Shown piece after piece: positions 56,273 through 64,000 of a stretch of DNA of 64,000 nucleotides. Source of the DNA: Streptomyces niger. GTDB taxonomy: Bacteria > Actinomycetota > Actinomycetes > Streptomycetales > Streptomycetaceae. The stretch covers positions 186,001 through 250,000 of the forward strand of contig NZ_JOFQ01000013.1 in NCBI RefSeq assembly GCF_000718305.1, read 5' to 3'. The position numbers were made by a program, and so were the translations under genes. The notes under the pieces were generated by a model that was not told the DNA's origin, did not search any database, and saw only the letters and a program-made list of their open reading frames with translations. Numbering within the stretch: the first letter of the stretch is position 1; each line of letters begins with the position of its first letter.

Positions 56273-57151
56273 ATGACCACGACCGCAGCGCCCACCACAG
56301 CGCCGTTCCGCTTCTTCGACCTCTATGTCGTGCGCACCCGCCGGCTGGGCCCCTCGATGGTCCGGATCACCTTCGGCGGCGCGCGCCTGGCGGAACTGCT
56401 GACCGGCGGCCGTGACCAGCGGGTGAAACTCTTCTTTCCCCAGCCGCACCAGACCGTCCCGGTCTTCGACGACCAGGGCGACGGCTGGTACGCCGCGTGG
56501 CGCGTGCAGGACCCGGCCGAGCGCAGCATCATGCGGACCTACACGGTCCGGGCGCAGCGCCGGCTGCCCGAGCCGGAGTTGGACGTGGACTTCGCACTGC
56601 ACGGCGCGGAGCAGGGCACCTCGGGGCCGGCCGGCAGCTGGGCGGCGAACGCCGTGCCCGGCGACCGGATCAGCATCCTGGGCCCGGTGGTCGAGGACAA
56701 CGGCGGCGTGGACTTCCGCCCGCCGCAGGGCACCGACTGGATCCTGCTCAGCGGCGACGAGACGGCCCTGCCGGCGATCGCGGGCATCCTGGAATGGCTG
56801 TCCCCGGGCACCAAGGCCAAGGTGTGGATCGAGGTCGCGCACGCGGCGGACCGCCAGGAGCTGCCCTCCTTCGCCGACGCCGATATCACCTGGCTGGTGC
56901 GCGAGGAGTCGGACGCCGACCGTACGGACCGCGTGGTGGACGCGATCCGCGGCGCCGAGCTGCCCGAGGGCGTGCCGTACGCCTGGATCGCGGGCGAGTC
57001 CGGCACGGTCAAGGCGCTCCGCCGGCACCTGGTCAAGGAGCGCGGCTTCGACCGCAGGGCGGTGAAGTTCACCGGTTACTGGCGCCGCGGCGCGAGCGAG
57101 GAGCAGCTGCTCGCCGAGTTCAACGCCGCCGCTGCCGCCGCGCGGGACTGA
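56273..57151 (+). CDS. Siderophore-interacting protein (SIP-type NAD(P)H ferric reductase)
   Basis: The 292-residue flavoprotein has the SIP FAD-binding domain (RRLGPSMVRITFGGARL ... VKLFFPQP ... SIMRTYTVR, with the RxYT(V/L)R FAD motif, and GPAGSWAANAVPGDRISILGP). The C-terminal SIP domain (DWILLSGDETALPAIAGIL ... AWIAGESGTVKALRRHLVKERGFDRRAVKFTGYWRRG) is typical. It reduces ferric siderophores in the cytoplasm to release iron. It follows the binding-protein gene by 63 nt, so it probably shares the iron box. AAGGAGG precedes the ATG. Confidence 0.94.
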   Translation: MTTTAAPTTAPFRFFDLYVVRTRRLGPSMVRITFGGARLAELLTGGRDQRVKLFFPQPHQTVPVFDDQGDGWYAAWRVQDPAERSIMRTYTVRAQRRLPEPELDVDFALHGAEQGTSGPAGSWAANAVPGDRISILGPVVEDNGGVDFRPPQGTDWILLSGDETALPAIAGILEWLSPGTKAKVWIEVAHAADRQELPSFADADITWLVREESDADRTDRVVDAIRGAELPEGVPYAWIAGESGTVKALRRHLVKERGFDRRAVKFTGYWRRGASEEQLLAEFNAAAAAARD

Positions 57152-57165
57152 CCGCCCAGGGGCCT

Positions 57166-57187
57166 GCCCGCCTCCCGGTGGGCGGGC
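57166..57187. terminator. Weak convergent hairpin after SIP gene
   Basis: GCCCGCC pairs with GGCGGGC around an 8-nt loop and is followed by CCTTTC, 14 nt after the SIP stop and 15 nt from the stop of the convergent HAD gene. Confidence 0.45.
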
Positions 57188-57202
57188 CCTTTCGCATGTC
57201 CG

Positions 57203-58228
57203 CTACAGACCGGTGCGGGCCAGCGCCTTCGCGGCGTCGGCGGTGCACCGGCCGGCCCCGGCCGCCGTCCAGGCGGCCGCGCACAGCGCCCGCAGCCCGT
57301 CCAGAGGGGAGCCCTCGCCATCGAGTACGAGTACGTCCTCGGCCACCGAGGCGACCCAGCCACCGCACCGGAAACCGCCGTCCGCGGCCGTCACCTCCGG
57401 CTGCGGCCCGAGGATGCCGCGCAGGTCGGCGTCCACGTACGTGGGACGGTGCTGCGGCGGCGCGGCGAGCAGCTCGGCGGCGGTGGTCACGCCGGTGAGC
57501 ACCAGCAGCGAGTCCACCTCGCCGTTGAACGCGCCCTCGATGTCGGTGTCCAGCCGGTCGCCGACCACCAGCGGCCGCTTCGCCCCCGTGCGCAGCACGG
57601 TCTCGCGGTGCATCGGCGGCTGCGGCTTGCCCGCGACCTGCGGGCTGCCGCCGGCGGCGATGCGGACGACCTCCACCAGCGCGCCGTTGCCGGGGGCGAT
57701 GCCGCGCTCCTTCGGGATCGTCAGATCGGTGTTGGACGCGAACCACGGCACGCCGCGGCCGACCGCGTACGCCGCCTCCGCCAGCCGCTCCCAGTTCAGC
57801 TCGGGGTCGTACCCCTGCACCACGGCGGCCGGGTCGTCCTCGGCGGAGTCCACGGGCACCAGGCCCCGTTCGCGCAGCGCGACGCGCAGCCCCTCGCCGC
57901 CGATCGCCAGCACCTTCGCCCCTTCGGGCACCTGCCCGGCGATGAGCCGGGCGACCGCCTGCGCGGAGGTGACGACGTCGCCCGCCTCCGTCGGCAGGCC
58001 GTACCCGGACAGCTGCGCGGCGACCGTGTCGGGGGTGCGGGCTGCGTTGTTGGTCACGTACGCCAGGTGCATCCCGCCGTCCCGTGCGGTGGTCAGCGAC
58101 GCCACGGCGTGCGGGATGGCCGACCCGCCCGCGTACACGACGCCGTCCAGGTCCAGCAGCGCCGTGTCGTACGCCGCGCTCAGCGCCGCCGCGCTGCCCT
58201 CGGGCCGGGTGCGAACCCGCTCGTCCAT
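57203..58228 (-). CDS. HAD-superfamily hydrolase, NagD/PGP type (subfamily IIA)
   Basis: The 341-residue phosphatase has HAD motif I in ALLDLDGVVYAGG, the motif II region YVTNNAARTPDTVAAQL, motif III in AGKPQPPMHRE (Lys) and motif IV in VVGDRLDTDIEGAFNGEVDSLLVLTG. Actinobacterial members dephosphorylate glycerol-3-phosphate or other small phosphates. AAGGAG lies 9-10 nt before ATG 58228, which favours it over GTG 58246. It is monocistronic, between the two iron-regulated units. Confidence 0.9.
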   Translation of the reverse strand: MDERVRTRPEGSAAALSAAYDTALLDLDGVVYAGGSAIPHAVASLTTARDGGMHLAYVTNNAARTPDTVAAQLSGYGLPTEAGDVVTSAQAVARLIAGQVPEGAKVLAIGGEGLRVALRERGLVPVDSAEDDPAAVVQGYDPELNWERLAEAAYAVGRGVPWFASNTDLTIPKERGIAPGNGALVEVVRIAAGGSPQVAGKPQPPMHRETVLRTGAKRPLVVGDRLDTDIEGAFNGEVDSLLVLTGVTTAAELLAAPPQHRPTYVDADLRGILGPQPEVTAADGGFRCGGWVASVAEDVLVLDGEGSPLDGLRALCAAAWTAAGAGRCTADAAKALARTGL

Positions 58229-58337
58229 GCCGTCCAGCTCCTTCACCGTTCATACCGCGCGCAAAAGGCTTTTTCGCGTCGCTCTGCGCTTCTCCCCCGA
58301 TCATCCCGCACCACCCCGACCGGCATAGCATTTGCCA

Positions 58338-59597
58338 ATGACCAGCACCGGCGGCCTGAGCCTGCACACGTTTCGCGGACTGCGCTACGCACCTCACCGG
58401 GTGAGCAGTCTCACCGCGGTCACCTCGCCCCCGTACGACGTGGTGGTCCGGCCCGACGGGGTCCGGCATCTGGAGACCGCCGATCCGTACAACATCGTCC
58501 GGTTGATCCTGCCGCACGCCATCGACCCGGCGACCCGGCACCGCAAGGCCGCGGACACGCTCGCCCGCTGGCGCGCGGAGGGGGTCCTGACGCCCGATCC
58601 GACGCCGGCGCTGTACGTGTACGAGCAGCGCAAGGGGGACGTGCTGCAGCGGGGCATCATCGGAGCGCTGTCGCTGGACGGCCCGGTGCTGCCGCACGAG
58701 GACGTGATCGCCGAGGTCGTCGAGGACCGGGCCGCGCTGATGCGTGCGGCGGCCGCAAACTTCGAGCCGCTTTTGCTGTCCTACCGCGGCGAAGGCACGG
58801 CGAGCGGTGCCACCGCGGTGATCGAGCGCGCGACGGAGCGGCCGCCGCTGCTGGCCACCACGACCGAGGACGGCTTCGCGCACCGGCTGTGGGCGGTGAC
58901 CGACCCGGCCGAGCTGGCGACGGTGCACGCGGACCTGTCGGGCCGGCAGGCGCTGATCGCCGACGGGCATCACCGCTGGGCGACGTACCAGCGGCTCGCC
59001 GCGGAACACGGGGCCGGGTCCGACTCGCCCTGGTCCAGCGGCCTGGTGCTGCTGGTCGACACCGCCCGCTATCCGTTGCGGGTGCGGGCGATCCACCGGG
59101 TGCTGCCACATCTGCCGCTGGAGCAGGCGGTCGCGGAGCTGAACGGATCGTTCCGCGTGCGCGAGGTGCCCGGGCCGCTTCCGGAGGCGCTGGCGGCGCT
59201 GGAAGAAGCGGAAGGCAACGCGTTCCTGCTCGCCTCCGGTCCGGACACCTTCCGGCTGCTGGACCGGCCCGATCCGGAACTGCTGGAGCGGGCGGTGCGC
59301 AGGGACCGGCCCGAGGCGTGGCGGCGGCTGGATGCCACCGTTCTGCACTCCGTTCTGCTGGACGAGGTGTGGCGGATTCCGGACCGCCCGGACGGCATCC
59401 GCTACATCCACGACACGGAGGCGGCGCTCGCCCAGGCGGCGAAGCACGGCGGCACGGCGGTGCTGATGCGGGCCGTGGACGAGGACACGGTGCGTCAACT
59501 GGCGGCGCAGGGCGTGACGATGCCGCGGAAGTCGACCTCCTTCGGTCCGAAGCCGGCGACCGGACTCGTGCTGCGCACGCTCGACGTCGACGCCTGA
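58338..59597 (+). CDS. DUF1015 family protein
   Basis: The 419-residue cytosolic protein shows the DUF1015 pattern: FRGLRYAPHRVSSLTAVTSPPYDVV at the start, PYNIVRLILP, YVYEQRKGDVLQRGIIGALSL, and the very conserved LIADGHHRWATYQRLAAEH in the middle. The ATP-grasp-like or kinase-like function proposed for the family is unproven. No ribosome site is visible, but TAGCAT ends 6 nt before the ATG, which suggests a leaderless transcript. It is divergent from the HAD gene and directly upstream of the des iron box. Confidence 0.88.
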   Translation: MTSTGGLSLHTFRGLRYAPHRVSSLTAVTSPPYDVVVRPDGVRHLETADPYNIVRLILPHAIDPATRHRKAADTLARWRAEGVLTPDPTPALYVYEQRKGDVLQRGIIGALSLDGPVLPHEDVIAEVVEDRAALMRAAAANFEPLLLSYRGEGTASGATAVIERATERPPLLATTTEDGFAHRLWAVTDPAELATVHADLSGRQALIADGHHRWATYQRLAAEHGAGSDSPWSSGLVLLVDTARYPLRVRAIHRVLPHLPLEQAVAELNGSFRVREVPGPLPEALAALEEAEGNAFLLASGPDTFRLLDRPDPELLERAVRRDRPEAWRRLDATVLHSVLLDEVWRIPDRPDGIRYIHDTEAALAQAAKHGGTAVLMRAVDEDTVRQLAAQGVTMPRKSTSFGPKPATGLVLRTLDVDA

Positions 59598-59673
59598 GAC
59601 AGCTCTCCCGACCGCCTCGGCACTTTTCACGCGCGCCTCCCTGAGTACCCCCTGCCCACCCGCACACACGGTT

Positions 59674-59688
59674 AGGTTAGGCTTACCT
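59674..59688 (+). promoter_or_regulatory. Iron box upstream of desA
   Basis: TTAGGTTAGGCTTACCTCA (59672-59690) contains AGGTTAG-G-CTTACCT, one mismatch from a perfect iron box, 74 nt before the desA start. DmdR1/IdeR repression of desABCD through such a box is established in Streptomyces. Confidence 0.9.
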
Positions 59689-59761
59689 CACCAGTCGACG
59701 GGACGGGGGGCTTCCCCACCCGTCCAGCGCGGGCGACGCCCGTACCAGGGAGGACACGTTC

Positions 59762-61312
59762 ATGACTTTCCTCGCGCCCACCGCCGAGGACCCGTCGCAG
59801 GCACCTGCTTCCGCCCTCACCGGCGGCAAGGGCCACCTGCTCAACGACGCCACGGTTCAGCACTACCGCGACGCAGTGCGGGACGGAGTCGACCGCGTGG
59901 CCGCCAAACTCGCGGCCACGGACCGTCCCTTCACCGGCATGACCGCGGACCGGCTCGCCCCCTCGGTGCGCGGCATCGACCTGGAGACCCCGCTCGGCGA
60001 CGCGTCGGCGGCCCTGGACGAGCTGGAGGACATCTACCTCCGCGACGCCGTCTACTTCCACCACCCGCGCTACCTCGCCCACCTCAACTGCCCGGTGGTC
60101 ATCCCCGCCGTGGTCGGCGAGGCCGTGCTCTCCGCCGTCAACTCCTCCCTGGACACCTGGGACCAGAGCGCCGGCGGCACCCTCATCGAGCAGCGCCTCA
60201 TCGAGTGGACCGCGGGCCGCATCGGCTTCGGCGAGACCGCCGACGGCGTCTTCACCAGCGGCGGCACCCAGTCCAACCTGCAGGCCATGCTGCTCGCCCG
60301 GGACGAGGCCCGCCGCCTCGCCCGCGAGGAGCACCCGCACCTGGACGACGCCGACGTCCGCACCCGGCTGCGCATCCTCACCTCCCAGGTCAGCCACTTC
60401 TCCATCGAGAAGGCCGCCACCCTCCTGGGCCTCGGCCCCGAAGCGGTCATCACGATCCCCGTCGACGACGCCAAGCGCATGCGTACCGACGCCCTGGAGA
60501 AGGAGCTGACGCGCTGCGCCGAGGAAGGCCTCATCCCGATGGCCGTCGTCGCCACCGCCGGCACCACGGACTTCGGCTCCATCGACCCGCTCCCCGAGAT
60601 CGCCGCGCTCTGCGCCCGCGAAGGCGTCTGGATGCACGTCGACGCCGCGTACGGCTGCGGACTCCTGATATCCCGGCGCCGCTCCTACCTCGACGGCATC
60701 GAGAACGCCGACTCGGTCACCGTGGACTACCACAAGTCCTTCTTCCAGCCGGTCAGCTCCAGCGCCGTCCTCGTCCGCGACCGCGCCACCCTGCGGCACG
60801 TCACGTACCACGCCGACTACCTCAACCCGGAGCGGATGGCCAAGAAGCGCATCCCCAACCAGGTCGACAAGTCGCTCCAGACCACCCGCCGCTTCGACGC
60901 GCTCAAGCTCTGGATGACGCTGCGCATCATGGGCGCCGACCAGGTCGGCGCGCTCTTCGACGACGTCGTGGACCGCGCCGACGACGGCTGGCAGCTCCTG
61001 CACACCGACGACCGCTACGAGGTCGTCACCCGGCCGCAGCTGTCCACCCTGGTCTTCCGCTACGTCCCCGAGGGCGACGTCGACCCCGAGACCGTCGACC
61101 GCATCAACCTCTACGCCCGCGAGGCGCTCGCCGCCTCCGGCGAGGCGGTCATCGCCTCCACCGTCGTGGACGGCCGCCACTACCTCAAGTTCACCCTGCT
61201 CAACCCCGAGACGACCCTCGGCGACATCGCCACGGTCCTCGATCTGATCGCCGAGCACGCCGGCTCCGGACTCGCCCGCGAGGCCACGCCGGAACTCACC
61301 AGCGCTCACTGA
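59762..61312 (+). CDS. desA: Lysine decarboxylase of desferrioxamine biosynthesis
   Basis: The 516-residue PLP enzyme (group II decarboxylase fold) converts L-lysine to cadaverine, the first step to desferrioxamine. The PLP lysine is K325 in VTVDYHKSFFQP. The preceding Asp that contacts the pyridine is in HVDAAYGCG, and FTSGGTQSNLQAML holds the phosphate-binding loop. GGGAGG lies about 10 nt upstream of the ATG. It heads desABCD, 21 nt before desB. Confidence 0.97.
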   Translation: MTFLAPTAEDPSQAPASALTGGKGHLLNDATVQHYRDAVRDGVDRVAAKLAATDRPFTGMTADRLAPSVRGIDLETPLGDASAALDELEDIYLRDAVYFHHPRYLAHLNCPVVIPAVVGEAVLSAVNSSLDTWDQSAGGTLIEQRLIEWTAGRIGFGETADGVFTSGGTQSNLQAMLLARDEARRLAREEHPHLDDADVRTRLRILTSQVSHFSIEKAATLLGLGPEAVITIPVDDAKRMRTDALEKELTRCAEEGLIPMAVVATAGTTDFGSIDPLPEIAALCAREGVWMHVDAAYGCGLLISRRRSYLDGIENADSVTVDYHKSFFQPVSSSAVLVRDRATLRHVTYHADYLNPERMAKKRIPNQVDKSLQTTRRFDALKLWMTLRIMGADQVGALFDDVVDRADDGWQLLHTDDRYEVVTRPQLSTLVFRYVPEGDVDPETVDRINLYAREALAASGEAVIASTVVDGRHYLKFTLLNPETTLGDIATVLDLIAEHAGSGLAREATPELTSAH

Positions 61313-61333
61313 CCGTCCCCACCGGAGACCCCC

Positions 61334-62656
61334 GTGCCTTCCAACGCCCCGCACGCCCCGACCGAACACGACTTCATCGCCATCGGCCTCGGGCCGTTCA
61401 ACCTCGGTCTGGCCTGCCTGACCGAGCCCCTCGCCGAACTGAACGGCCTCTTCCTGGAGTCCAAGCCCGACTTCGAGTGGCACTCGGGGATGTTCCTCGA
61501 AGGCGCCCACCTCCAGACGCCGTTCATGGCCGACCTGGTCACCCTCGCCGACCCGACCTCCGAGTTCTCCTTCCTGAACTACCTCAAGGAGTCCGGCCGG
61601 CTGTACTCCTTCTACATCCGCGAGAACTTCTATCCGCTGCGCGAGGAGTACAACGACTACTGCCGCTGGGCCGCCGCCAAACTGAGCAGCGTCCGCTTCG
61701 GCTACACGGTCACCTCCGTCGAGTACGACGAGGAAGACCGGCTCTACCTGGTCCACGGCACCGACCTCACGACCGGCGAGCAGCGCACCGACCGCGCCCG
61801 CCGCCTCGTGCTGGGCACCGGCACCCCGCCGTACGTCCCCGAGTCCTGCCAGGGCCTCGGCGGCGACCTCACCCACAACTCGCGCTACCTGCCGAACAAG
61901 GAAGCGCTCCAGGCCAAGGACTCCATCACCCTGGTCGGCAGCGGCCAGAGCGCCGCGGAGATCTACTACGACCTGCTCTCCGAGATCGACGTCCACGGCT
62001 ACAAGCTCAATTGGGTCACCCGCTCCCCGCGCTTCTTCCCGCTGGAGTACACCAAGCTCACGCTGGAGATGACCTCCCCCGAGTACGTGGACTACTTCCA
62101 CGCCCTCCCCGAGGCCACCCGCTACCGCCTGGAGTCGCAGCAGAAGGGCCTCTTCAAGGGCATCGACTCCGAGCTGATCGACGCGATCTTCGACCTGCTC
62201 TACCAGAAGAACCTCAAGGGCCCGGTGCAGACCCGGCTCTTCACCAACACCGCGCTCAACGACGCGTCCTACGACGAGGCCACCGGCACCTACACCCTCG
62301 GCCTGCGCCACGAGGAGCAGGAGAAGGACTTCTCCCTGGAGACCCAGGGCCTGATCCTCGCCACCGGCTACCGCTACGCGATCCCCGAGTTCCTCGCCCC
62401 GGTCAAGGACCGCATCCGGCTGGACGGCCACGGCCGCTTCGACGTCGCCCGCAACTACAGCATCGACCACAGCGGCCAGGGCGTCTTCCTGCAGAACGCC
62501 GGCGTGCACACGCACAGCATCACCTCGCCCGACCTGGGCATGGGTCCCTACCGCAACGCGTACATCATCGCCGAGATGCTCGGCCGCCAGCCCTACGCGG
62601 TCGAGAAGACCATCGCGTTCCAGGAATTCGGAGCACCGGAAGGCATCGTCCGATGA
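61334..62656 (+). CDS. desB: Cadaverine N-monooxygenase (lysine/ornithine hydroxylase family)
   Basis: The 440-residue FAD/NADPH enzyme N-hydroxylates cadaverine. The FAD motif is [17 protein letters not shown], the NADPH motif is [17 protein letters not shown], and the family [12 protein letters not shown] (ATGY) is present near residue 345. The GTG start follows GGAG by 6-8 nt. It overlaps desC by ATGA. Confidence 0.96.
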   Translation: MPSNAPHAPTEHDFIAIGLGPFNLGLACLTEPLAELNGLFLESKPDFEWHSGMFLEGAHLQTPFMADLVTLADPTSEFSFLNYLKESGRLYSFYIRENFYPLREEYNDYCRWAAAKLSSVRFGYTVTSVEYDEEDRLYLVHGTDLTTGEQRTDRARRLVLGTGTPPYVPESCQGLGGDLTHNSRYLPNKEALQAKDSITLVGSGQSAAEIYYDLLSEIDVHGYKLNWVTRSPRFFPLEYTKLTLEMTSPEYVDYFHALPEATRYRLESQQKGLFKGIDSELIDAIFDLLYQKNLKGPVQTRLFTNTALNDASYDEATGTYTLGLRHEEQEKDFSLETQGLILATGYRYAIPEFLAPVKDRIRLDGHGRFDVARNYSIDHSGQGVFLQNAGVHTHSITSPDLGMGPYRNAYIIAEMLGRQPYAVEKTIAFQEFGAPEGIVR

Positions 62657-63249
62657 GCAACACGAACAACGACACCACGGCCGGCACCCTCTTCACCCGT
62701 ACCGACCCCGCGCTCGGCGAGTTCGCCGTACGCCCGCTCGACCTCACGCGCGACATCGAGCTGCTGCACGGCTGGGTCACCCACCCCAAAGCCTCCTTCT
62801 GGATGATGCAGGACGCCTCCCTCGCCGACGTGGAGCGCGAGTACAAGTCCATCGACGCGAACGAGCACCACGACGCGTACATCGGCCTGCACAACGGCAC
62901 GCCCGCCTTCCTCATGGAGCGCTACGACCCGGCCCACGTCGAACTGGTCGGCCTCTACGAGCCCCGGCCCGGCGACGTCGGCATGCACTTCCTGACCGCG
63001 CCCAGCGACACCCCCGTGCACGGCTTCACCAAAGCCGTCATCACCACCGTCATGGCGATGCTCTTCGACGACCCGGCGACCGCCCGCGTCGTCGTCGAGC
63101 CCGACGTGCACAACAAGGCCGTCCACGCCCTCAACGAAGCCGTCGGCTTCGAGATCGTCCGGCAGATCGCCAAGCCGGAGAAGGACGCCTACCTCAGCAC
63201 CTGCACCCGCGAGCAGTACCTTGCGGCGATAGGAGTGACCACCCGATGA
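62653..63249 (+). CDS. desC: N-hydroxycadaverine acyltransferase
   Basis: The 198-residue protein is a GNAT-fold acyltransferase of the IucB/RhbD type: [29 protein letters not shown] at the start and [25 protein letters not shown] at the acyl-CoA end. It transfers succinyl or acetyl from CoA to N-hydroxycadaverine to form the hydroxamate. It overlaps desB and desD by ATGA at both ends, so all three are tightly coupled. Confidence 0.96.
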   Translation: MSNTNNDTTAGTLFTRTDPALGEFAVRPLDLTRDIELLHGWVTHPKASFWMMQDASLADVEREYKSIDANEHHDAYIGLHNGTPAFLMERYDPAHVELVGLYEPRPGDVGMHFLTAPSDTPVHGFTKAVITTVMAMLFDDPATARVVVEPDVHNKAVHALNEAVGFEIVRQIAKPEKDAYLSTCTREQYLAAIGVTTR

Positions 63250-64000
63250 ACGCCGCCACCGACAGCCGCGCCGCCGTCTCCCACCTCACCCCCGAGCTCT
63301 GGGACCGGGCCGGCCGCCTCCTCATCCGCAAGGCCCTCGCGGAGTTCACCCACGAACGGCTCCTCACCCCCCGCCCCCTGCTGGACGGCCGCTACTCCGT
63401 CCGCAGCGACGACGGCACCGTGGAGTACCGCTTCGAAGCCCAGGTCCTCACCCTCGACCACTGGCAGATCGACGCCGACTCGATCACCCGCCACCGCGAG
63501 GACACCGACCTGCCCCTCGACGCCGTCGAGTTCTTCATCGAGCTGCGCAGCGCCCTCGGCCTCAGCGACGAGATCCTCCCGGTCTACCTGGAGGAGATCA
63601 GCTCCACCCTCGCCGGCACCGCGTACAAGCTCACCAAGGACCACGTCCCGGCCGACGAGCTCGCCAAGTCCGACTTCCAGGACATCGAGACCGGCATGAC
63701 CGAGGGCCACCCCTGCTTCGTGGCCAACAACGGCCGCCTCGGCTTCGGCATCCACGAGTACCGCCAGTACGCCCCTGAGGCCGCGGCCCCCGTCCGCCTC
63801 CTCTGGCTCGCGGCCCGCCGCGACCGCGCCACCTTCACCACCGGCGCCGGCCTGGACTACGACTCCCTCATGCGCGCCGAGCTGGGCGAGGCGACGCTGA
63901 ACCGCTTCGCCTCGGTGCTGTCCGAGCAGGGCCTGGACATCGCGGACTACCTGCTCCTGCCGGTCCACCCCTGGCAGTGGTGGAACAAGCTCGCCGTCAC
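63246..64000 (+). CDS. desD: Desferrioxamine synthetase, NIS family (3' end outside window)
   Basis: The first 251 codons of an IucA/IucC-type NRPS-independent siderophore synthetase are present. The nucleotide-binding segment MTEGHPCFVANNGRLGFGIHEY and the family LLLPVHPWQWWNKLAV, at the cut edge, identify it. DesD trimerises and cyclises N-hydroxy-N-succinylcadaverine with ATP to give desferrioxamine E (or B with an acetylated end). The remaining part lies beyond base 64000. Confidence 0.96.
   Translation, partial: MNAATDSRAAVSHLTPELWDRAGRLLIRKALAEFTHERLLTPRPLLDGRYSVRSDDGTVEYRFEAQVLTLDHWQIDADSITRHREDTDLPLDAVEFFIELRSALGLSDEILPVYLEEISSTLAGTAYKLTKDHVPADELAKSDFQDIETGMTEGHPCFVANNGRLGFGIHEYRQYAPEAAAPVRLLWLAARRDRATFTTGAGLDYDSLMRAELGEATLNRFASVLSEQGLDIADYLLLPVHPWQWWNKLAV

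Noticed and set aside
59672..62515. A 947-codon open frame on the minus strand opposite desA and desB
   Set aside because: The plus-strand des proteins match their families along their full length. The antisense frame is Val/Gly/Glu-rich low-complexity sequence created by GC-rich third positions.

Overview
The window is chromosomal DNA from a high-GC actinomycete, almost certainly a Streptomyces. The evidence is strong GC bias at third codon positions, many GTG starts and ATGA/GTGA stop-start overlaps, several genes with no visible ribosome binding site but a -10-like hexamer 6-8 nt before the start, IdeR/DmdR1-type iron boxes, a SepF-like division protein, resuscitation-promoting-factor enzymes and a desferrioxamine operon. 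I see no transposase, integrase, phage gene, tRNA, rRNA or CRISPR array, so it reads as core chromosome. Genes are cut at both edges: the first on the left and desD on the right.

Layout. 1-5.2 kb is a divergent locus that looks like sulfur or amino-acid scavenging. An FAD/NAD(P)-binding protein and an ABC permease lie on the minus strand; a luciferase-like monooxygenase, a GNAT acetyltransferase and an ABC binding lipoprotein lie on the plus strand, behind a 23-residue ORF that resembles the cysteine-type attenuation leader peptides of actinobacteria. 5.4-12.1 kb holds a SepF-like protein, an acyl-CoA dehydrogenase, a DHA2 efflux pump, a PIG-V-like membrane protein, a PAP2 protein with degenerate motifs and an I78 inhibitor-like protein. 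12.6-21.1 kb holds a stand-alone cytochrome oxidase subunit I, a WYL regulator, a tiny membrane protein, a glycosyltransferase with a partner protein, two tandem Rpf muralytic enzymes and two unknown proteins.

21.2-33.5 kb is a long minus-strand housekeeping run: aroH-tyrA, cmk-plsC-der, ADP-ribosylglycohydrolase, rRNA pseudouridine synthase, scpB-scpA, an RHH protein with a ParA partner, and alanine dehydrogenase. The ParA/RHH/Scp set links this block to chromosome segregation and condensation. 33.7-38.4 kb holds a STAND/TPR protein with an altered Walker A, a NUDIX hydrolase and CTP synthase.

38.8-47.5 kb covers a GH15 glucosidase, a GH64 beta-1,3-glucanase facing a LacI regulator across a perfect palindromic operator, a PucR regulator, a small membrane protein, a GT4 glycosyltransferase and a divergent MraY-like membrane transferase. 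47.6-52.1 kb is the recN-nadK-tlyA group with an SCP2-like protein.

52.1-64 kb is an iron region. A three-gene FecCDE-type importer (minus strand) and a binding lipoprotein plus siderophore-interacting reductase (plus strand) diverge from one iron box. After a NagD-like phosphatase and a DUF1015 protein, a second iron box precedes desABCD for desferrioxamine synthesis. Synthesis, import and reductive release of iron thus appear to be co-regulated within 12 kb.
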